A stretch of 64,000 nucleotides of DNA from Dendrobium chrysotoxum (lineage: Eukaryota; Streptophyta; Magnoliopsida; Asparagales; Orchidaceae): assembly GCA_019925795.1 (NCBI GenBank), contig CM034312.1:86741528-86805527 (forward strand). The letters run 5' to 3'. This document shows, one piece after another, positions 59,001 to 64,000 of the stretch. A program made the position numbers and the translations under genes. The notes beneath the pieces were generated by a model. The model searched no databases. It had not been told where the DNA came from and saw only the letters and a list, made by a program, of their open reading frames with translations. The stretch's first letter is position 1, and each line of letters opens with the position of its first letter.

Positions 59001-61044
59001 ACTTGCACGATTAGCATAAATGGGTCACTCATATTAAGATGTTATCTCTAACATGTTTCCATACTATTCAACTTATCGCCAATAACCTTCCACGCCTTGA
59101 AATTCATGGCAAGCCATCTCGTTCTTATTAAGCTCTCTAAAAGGGCATTTGAACATATGATTCATGGGATGAATGATCAAGAAATGTCTCCAATATGAGC
59201 CAATATCCATTACACGTTCATATGTGTTTGATATCAAATGAAGGCAAGGCCTCAAACCTTGACCTTGATCCCGACTATCCAAAATCAAGCATTCACATAT
59301 TCATATAAAAGAGATGGAAGGAGGGGATATTATCACAATCCACAAATATCAAGCACGTACACAAAGATGGTGTAAAAGTCAATGTACAATCTTTCCAATC
59401 CAATAAATACTTCTTAGACATGAATACGACATTGTTTAGAAACAACACCTTTTATTTTTTTTTTTGGTAAACATCATATTTTAAATTCTCATCTATCAAA
59501 GACATCAAAAATAATTTCACCAAAATCGCTTCACCAATCTCAACAACCTGTACAAAGAAAAGCATGATTTTGACGAGGTGTTCTTTACCATAAGGTGTAT
59601 ATGAGCATTTGGACAAAAGACATTCAGGATAAAGCAAATCTTTACGATACTACTCACAAATTTCAGCATTCCGGTAACAGTAGCAAGCAGCAATGACCTA
59701 AATCCTCTCTCATATAGCATAAACAAGCTTTCTTGCTCACTTCTTTTACAAAAAAAAAACTTTATTTTTCATTCTCTCATTCTCCAGGGAGGATAAATAA
59801 GATTTTCTGTCACAAGCTTGAATAGTATAGCAAGAAAAATAATCTCCAACACAAGAGAGGTTTCCTTGAGGCATTTGATTAAACAGCTAGCATGCAAGGT
59901 TTGAGAGATAATATGAAACAATCTCTTTGAAGTAGATTACCACATCACACCTAACCTTTCTAAGAAAACTCAAAGTAAGGAGTCACTCAAACTCAAGATA
60001 TAGATATTCTCAACACATAGGAAAGACTTGTCTTTAAAAAAAAAAGCTATCATAACAACATAAAAAAAATGAACAAGAGAAATCTGCTCCATTCAAGGCA
60101 TTAGAAGCATATGGAAATTCAAATCACATTTTCTTCTTCATCTCATCCTTGAAGGAATCTAAGAAAAGGAATGTAGAGAGCAAAGAAACAAGGAGAAGAA
60201 GAGAAGATAGAGGGAGGAAGAAGATTGGGGAGATGGTTACCTGCAGCAGGAAAGGGGAGAGCTGGCGTCGACAGGCAAAGGGGGGCAAGCCGGCGTCGGG
60301 ACTGATCCCAGGGGCGGAGTCGAACGGGAGAGCAAGCTTCGGTTGCTCCTATGATTCGCGAACCAGAGACGGGAGAGAGGCCAATTTCTGCCTGGGCTTT
60401 CGTTGTCGTGCGAACAAGCAGCGACGAGAGCACTGGCTCGGAGGCGTTGGGGGAGGCTTTGGCCTAGTTGGGTTTCTCACGAGCAAGAGAGAAAACGAGA
60501 AAGAGGGGCGGAGGTCACGGGGCTCTTCCGCTCGGGCTGTGCGAATAGGAAGAAATCGGAGTCCCGTTCAGGTCCTGGAGTTAATTCATGCCAAAAATGA
60601 GAGGGGAAGAACCCGCCTTCTAACGTTCAAATTCCTATAGTTAAATTTTTGCCGAAAATGAATGAGTAATCCCCGCCATCTCACTCGATCGCTGCCGTTG
60701 ATCCAAATTTTTGGATTTAGGAACAAATTCACACCTTAAGAGGAAAATCAATTAAATTCTGATTGAAATTAAATCAAGCAAATTGAGTTAGAATCGGGTT
60801 TGACTAGATCTGATTCGGGTTCGATTTAATTTGATCAAATTGACATAATTAAATTTAAATTAATCGTCGACTTGAGTCAAATCAAACTCGACACGGCTAG
60901 AATGCTTTGATCGAGGCTAATTAAACTTCGTCGGGTCAAATCTAACTAGATTTGAGTCGCCCCGAGTTCGAATTAGACTCAGCTGGGTCCAATTAAACTG
61001 ATCAAGGATGCTCGAGGGCGCTCGTACGAAAATCGAGGTCAACA
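53095..61044 (-). repeat. LTR 3 (right, 7,950 bp; outermost 5' LTR)
   Basis: It has the same ends and layout. Its right end TCAACA is followed at once by GACAC and resumed copia sequence, which fixes the boundary. It carries its own private differences (for example near 53637, 55040, 55522). Confidence 0.93.
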
Positions 61045-61049
61045 GACAC
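61045..61049. repeat. Right target-site duplication of the nested array (GACAC)
   Basis: It is identical to 20108-20112. Copia coding sequence continues right after it. Confidence 0.92.
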
Positions 61050-61190
61050 CAGATCAACTCAAACATCATACGAGTTCAGCCGATCAGCACTCAGGATTAG
61101 GTCACACACATCCTCACAAAGCCTCTCTCCACTACGCGCTTCCATCTACTTCGCGCCAAGTTGAATGTTCACAAGAATCCATCAGCTTGA
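61050..61190 (+). pseudogene. Copia pol 3' end (RNase H tail), after the nested insertion
   Basis: Directly after the second GACAC, the frame left at 20112 continues with copia tail motifs. These include a VQPIST-like segment, VTHILTKPLS at about 61112-61141 and FHLLRAKLNV. It ends at TGA 61188-61190. One in-frame TAG lies near 61107, where relatives have Gln or Leu. This confirms that the large element landed inside copia coding sequence. Confidence 0.88.
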
Positions 61191-61197
61191 GGGGGGA
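61189..61197 (+). other. Copia polypurine tract
   Basis: GAGGGGGGA overlaps the pol stop, the usual place for the plus-strand primer. It stands about 70 bp from the recognisable 3' LTR, farther than usual. Confidence 0.6.
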
Positions 61198-61266
61198 TAA
61201 AAAGGACAGACGAGCTCCGCCGCAAGAACGAGGATCAACAGATCACATGGCCACCGAAATCAGCAC

Positions 61267-61429
61267 TGTCCATCTGTAACATATGAAACAAATCACAGTC
61301 GCACATGTATACACAAAGCACTATAAATACACCTGTATATCAGGCAATAAGTAACAAGAGTAATGAGTTAGCATAGGCATTAATATACTGCAGCTTTCCA
61401 ATAAATAATTCCTCCTTTGTCGTTTCTTT
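61267..61429 (+). repeat. 3' LTR of the copia element
   Basis: It matches the 5' LTR at 15949-16111 with roughly 10 differences, so the element is older than the nested insertion. It begins TGTCCATC. The extreme 3' end does not show the usual CA. Confidence 0.8.
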
Positions 61430-61433
61430 AGCA

Positions 61434-62450
61434 CCAACACTAATTATTGGTGTAGTCAGTTTGGACTCATAGCAAAACATTGCCTTACACTTGGCTAGAA
61501 GGCTTTAGGAGATGTGAAATTAGGTGAAGCACTTGCACCAAAAAGAGTTTTGATAAATAAAGAATGATATAATTGACTTCATCAGCTTAACACCAAAGTA
61601 CACCAAGGCAAAATATTCAACAACAGGTGTATGCTTTGGCTTAACACGAGCCCAATGAATCTATTGTTGTTGACAAAGTAATTTAAGATGTTGATGATGC
61701 CAACTACACAGTAGCATGTTATTTTACATCATACATATAGTTTACCCTTTAAGAGATGACTGATAGAGATGAGAATGAGCATGTATTGAGCGAGAATGAA
61801 AGAAGACTGATATAGTTAAAAGCAAGACAAGACAAAGCAAGAGGAAGAGAGTGAAGCACTAAATGATCGAGAGGTGAGATTGACTGAAAGCAAGCGATTG
61901 TATTAGGGAAAGGGAATGGGCGACACCACCGAGCATGTGTCACAACACTAATTTGTTCCTCAATTAGGGCTTGGAATCGAAGGGATGAAGTTTTTGCATT
62001 CTTTTATAGGGCTTCAGTTAAGGTAAATGTAAACTAAATAAAACTTTTTATAATTTTTATCTCTAATGAAAACAAATTATCTTGAAACCCTAAATCTAGT
62101 TTATGCTTCAAGGCTGAATTATTGGTTAGGGTTTCATGTGGGGAAGAAGAAGAGAAAGATAATGAATGAAGATTGAGGTATCACAAAATAAGAAAAGAGT
62201 ATTCAAGATATGAAAATTCTAATTGATGAAATTAGGTATTTATGGAAAAGAATAAATACATTCATCTGGAATTTTATGTATCTAAAGTTAATTTTGAAAC
62301 ATTTTGAAGTATGGCTTAAATTAGTAAATAAATTAGATTATTAGGTAAAATTAAAGCTGTAAAAAATTTAACATGTAGTTAAATATTAATGATGTAATAT
62401 GAATATTATTTTGTTGAAATGAGTATGATTTATATTATCAATTAATAATA
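61434..62450. other. Intergenic DNA right of the copia element
   Basis: AT-rich with scattered short frames. No gene or repeat family is recognised. Confidence 0.6.
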
Positions 62451-62575
62451 TTTTTTTTTGACATTTGAGCTATTAAGACAAACTCACACACACATACGCA
62501 AGCTTCTAATCCAAGACCTCTTTGTTAGTAGCCAAAGCCCGCAACCAACTTACCAAAGTAAGTTGCGTTATTAAA
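62451..62575 (-). repeat. Possible tRNA-derived SINE
   Basis: On the minus strand a tRNA-like head (GGTAAGTTGGTTGCGGGCTT, then GAGGTCTTGGATTAGAAGC in place of a B box) is followed by a TG-rich body and an A9 tail. The size, about 120 bp, suits a plant SINE. Target duplications are not clear. Confidence 0.4.
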
Positions 62576-63193
62576 TAACAACTTATTATATGCTAAGGAT
62601 TTGAAGGTACAAAGATCATAATCTTTATTTTAAGTGAAGGTTCGACGAAATAGCATTACACACACAAGTTATCAAAAAATATTTTGATTGGATATGAATC
62701 CCGATACATATTTAAATTATAAATTTTCAAAATTGAATTCAGGCTCAGCTTAACTCCAATCTCAACAAATTTATAGTCAAATTAAACTTATTAGTCAAAC
62801 CCAACAACATCAAAAGTGATCTAATATGAGTCCAAATGAATCCAAATCAAACACTTAAAGCATAAGTGAGACTTTCATGACATTAATTGGATATTAAATA
62901 ATCTATAAATCAAGCATACTTATAATCAAATGATCTTACACTCGTTGGATTAATTATACTCAGAAATTTGATTTGATTTTAAATATTTTGAGATCATTTG
63001 GTCATCCAATTAATATTAAGAAATTTTAACTATGTTTCAAGTGCTTACTTTGAGCTCATTCAGACTCAAATTGAATTACTTTTGATTTATTTGGGTTTAA
63101 CTGTTGAGTCGTTCGGTTCGACTATAAATTTTTTAAAATTAAATTCAAGTTAAAAAAACATTAAATTAAATATGCATTGAGAATCGTATAGGA

Positions 63194-63195
<2 letters not shown>
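62576..63195. other. AT-rich intergenic DNA
   Basis: No gene or repeat is recognised here. Confidence 0.6.

Positions 63196-63229
<34 letters not shown>
63196..63229. repeat. (TA)17 microsatellite
   Basis: A perfect TA run of 34 bp. Confidence 0.95.
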
Positions 63230-63230
<1 letters not shown>

Positions 63231-63515
63231 TCTATAAGTAGATCCTTTTGGGTTTTGGCTAAGCCTCTTGACACTGAATCAGCTACAAAATACCAAACAC
63301 TTCACAGATATACAAGCCAATAGAAATGTTGCTATGGGTCCCATCGAATCTCATGTTTGCTGTTTTAGTCGAGTTTAACGTTTTCGGACCGGTCAATCAC
63401 ACAGCTACGACAAACATTTACTATTAAAATTTAAAACTATAGAATAAATATTTATGTGCGCATCTAAGAAAAATAATAATATAATAATTAGTAAATTAAA
63501 TAAATATTAAAATAT
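63230..63515. other. AT-rich DNA before the edge LTR
   Basis: Nothing recognised. Confidence 0.5.
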
Positions 63516-64000
63516 ATCATTGTTGCGGACTCAAATATACGCGGCGATAGATTTTAATTTTCCGTCTCAACGTTGTACGTATATCCAGCACACAAACAGA
63601 ATTGAGAAAGTAACACCAGAATTTTTACGTGGAAAACCCTGGAAAGGGAAAAAACCACGGGGCCACGCCCAGTTGAAATGATTCCACTAGAACTTGAGCA
63701 GATTACAGGGGACTGACTCGCTTTCAAGGGCGATCAGATTACAATGAGTATCCGTCACAAGGACAAGCTGAGTTCCGACGTCACTCGGAATGTCGAACAG
63801 AATTCTGGCGTCACTTTGAAAGAAACCCGGCGTCACTCGGGCGTCGGGTAGAATTCCGGCGTCGGGCAGAATTCCGACGCTGCTCCCGTGTAAAGCAGAG
63901 CTCCGGCGTCCCTCGGGCGCCTGGTGGTGCTTCGGTGGAGTTCCGGCGGTGTTCCGGCGGAGTTCCGGCGGTGTTTCGACGGAGTTCCGGCGGTGGTCGA
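63516..64000. mobile_element. LTR-like retrotransposon edge, continuing beyond the window
   Basis: TTTTTACGTGGAAAACCC followed by GGAAAGGGAAAAAACCACGG (63625-63661) is a motif I associate with plant copia LTR leaders. After it come repeats of the word GGCGTC (63770-63920) and then a GTTCCGGCGG-type minisatellite (63930-63994). GC content jumps sharply compared with DNA to the left. Neither end of the element is in view. Confidence 0.5.
63925..63996. repeat. GTTCCGGCGG minisatellite
   Basis: GGAGTTCCGGCGGTGTTCC-like units of 15-18 bp occur at least four times with small changes. The array may continue past 64000. Confidence 0.75.

Larger units (their letters stand above)
20113..61044 (-). mobile_element. 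40.9-kb tandem retrotransposon: LTR-internal-LTR-internal-LTR, gag-only, giant LTRs
   Basis: Three LTRs (20113-28066, 36602-44559, 53095-61044) alternate with two 8,535-bp internal regions. In element orientation each LTR begins TGTTGACC and ends GGTCCACA, an 8-bp imperfect inverted repeat. A perfect 5-bp duplication (GACAC) flanks only the whole block. Gag direction and primer binding site give the minus orientation. Each internal region encodes only Gag; no pol domain is present. The element therefore fits the non-autonomous large retrotransposon classes (LARD, TR-GAG). The Gag core and the repeat-rich 3' region suggest the Tat/Ogre branch of Ty3/gypsy. It would need enzymes from a related autonomous element. 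Confidence 0.93.
15949..61429 (+). mobile_element. Ty1/copia retrotransposon, dead, split by the nested 40.9-kb insertion
   Basis: Short LTR-like ends (15949-16111 and 61267-61429) match over about 160 bp. The copia domain order (gag, protease, integrase, reverse transcriptase, RNase H) runs on the plus strand from 16183 to 20112 and resumes at 61050. Removing the insertion and one GACAC copy leaves about 4.5 kb, a usual copia size. Frequent stops and frameshifts show that it cannot encode proteins. The candidate duplication TAGCA occurs at 15943-15947 and 61429-61433; it overlaps the LTR edges by a base or two, so the exact ends are uncertain. Confidence 0.88.

Noticed and set aside
20113..61044. 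Tandem array as an assembly duplication
   Set aside because: Each LTR and internal region has its own substitutions, the stop codons in gag differ between copies, and the outer flanks show one matching GACAC duplication.
1..64000. tRNA, rRNA or snoRNA genes
   Set aside because: No cloverleaf with good A and B boxes and no rRNA-like block was recognised; only SINE-like traces were seen.

Overview
This window is plant nuclear DNA. It holds an intron-rich glycosyltransferase gene, AT-rich intergenic DNA, and nested LTR retrotransposons of the Ty1/copia and Ty3/gypsy types. The sequence does not let me name a species. No bacterial operons and no rRNA, tRNA or CRISPR loci were seen.

Left part (1-15.9 kb). 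A minus-strand gene for a Golgi-type GT14 (core-2/I-branching, DUF266) glycosyltransferase can be followed through nine coding exons with canonical splice sites, from an ATG at 12896 down to 1558. A probable 5'UTR exon and TATA box lie near 13.74-13.92 kb. The last coding exon or exons are not found and probably lie beyond the left edge. Its large introns carry transposon debris, including a 1,805-bp solo LTR (6603-8407, ends TGATG/CATCA, target-site duplication ATTTT). The first 0.9 kb is a decayed Ty3/gypsy gag.

Central part (15.95-61.43 kb). A dead, plus-strand Ty1/copia element of about 4.5 kb (short LTRs, tRNA-Met-type primer binding site, decayed gag-pol) is split within its RNase H coding region by a 40.9-kb insertion. 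The insertion lies on the minus strand and has the order LTR-internal-LTR-internal-LTR. Its LTRs are 7,954, 7,958 and 7,950 bp and both internal regions are exactly 8,535 bp. The whole block is flanked by one perfect 5-bp duplication, GACAC. Each internal region holds one very long gag (about 1,009 codons, Tat/Ogre-like core, degraded by C-to-T nonsense changes), a tRNA-Arg-like primer binding site, and three families of tandem repeats in the 3' half. No protease, reverse transcriptase, RNase H or integrase is visible. This is therefore a non-autonomous, gag-only large retrotransposon with giant LTRs, present as a tandem dimer that shares its middle LTR.

Right part (61.43-64 kb). AT-rich DNA holds a possible tRNA-derived SINE, a TA microsatellite, and at the edge a GC-rich LTR-like sequence with a GTTCCGGCGG minisatellite.

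Order of events, inferred: the copia inserted first and began to decay; the giant gag-only element then inserted into it. The dimer arose close to the time of that insertion, because the three LTRs and the two internal regions differ from one another by similar amounts (about 1-1.6% in stretches compared by hand).
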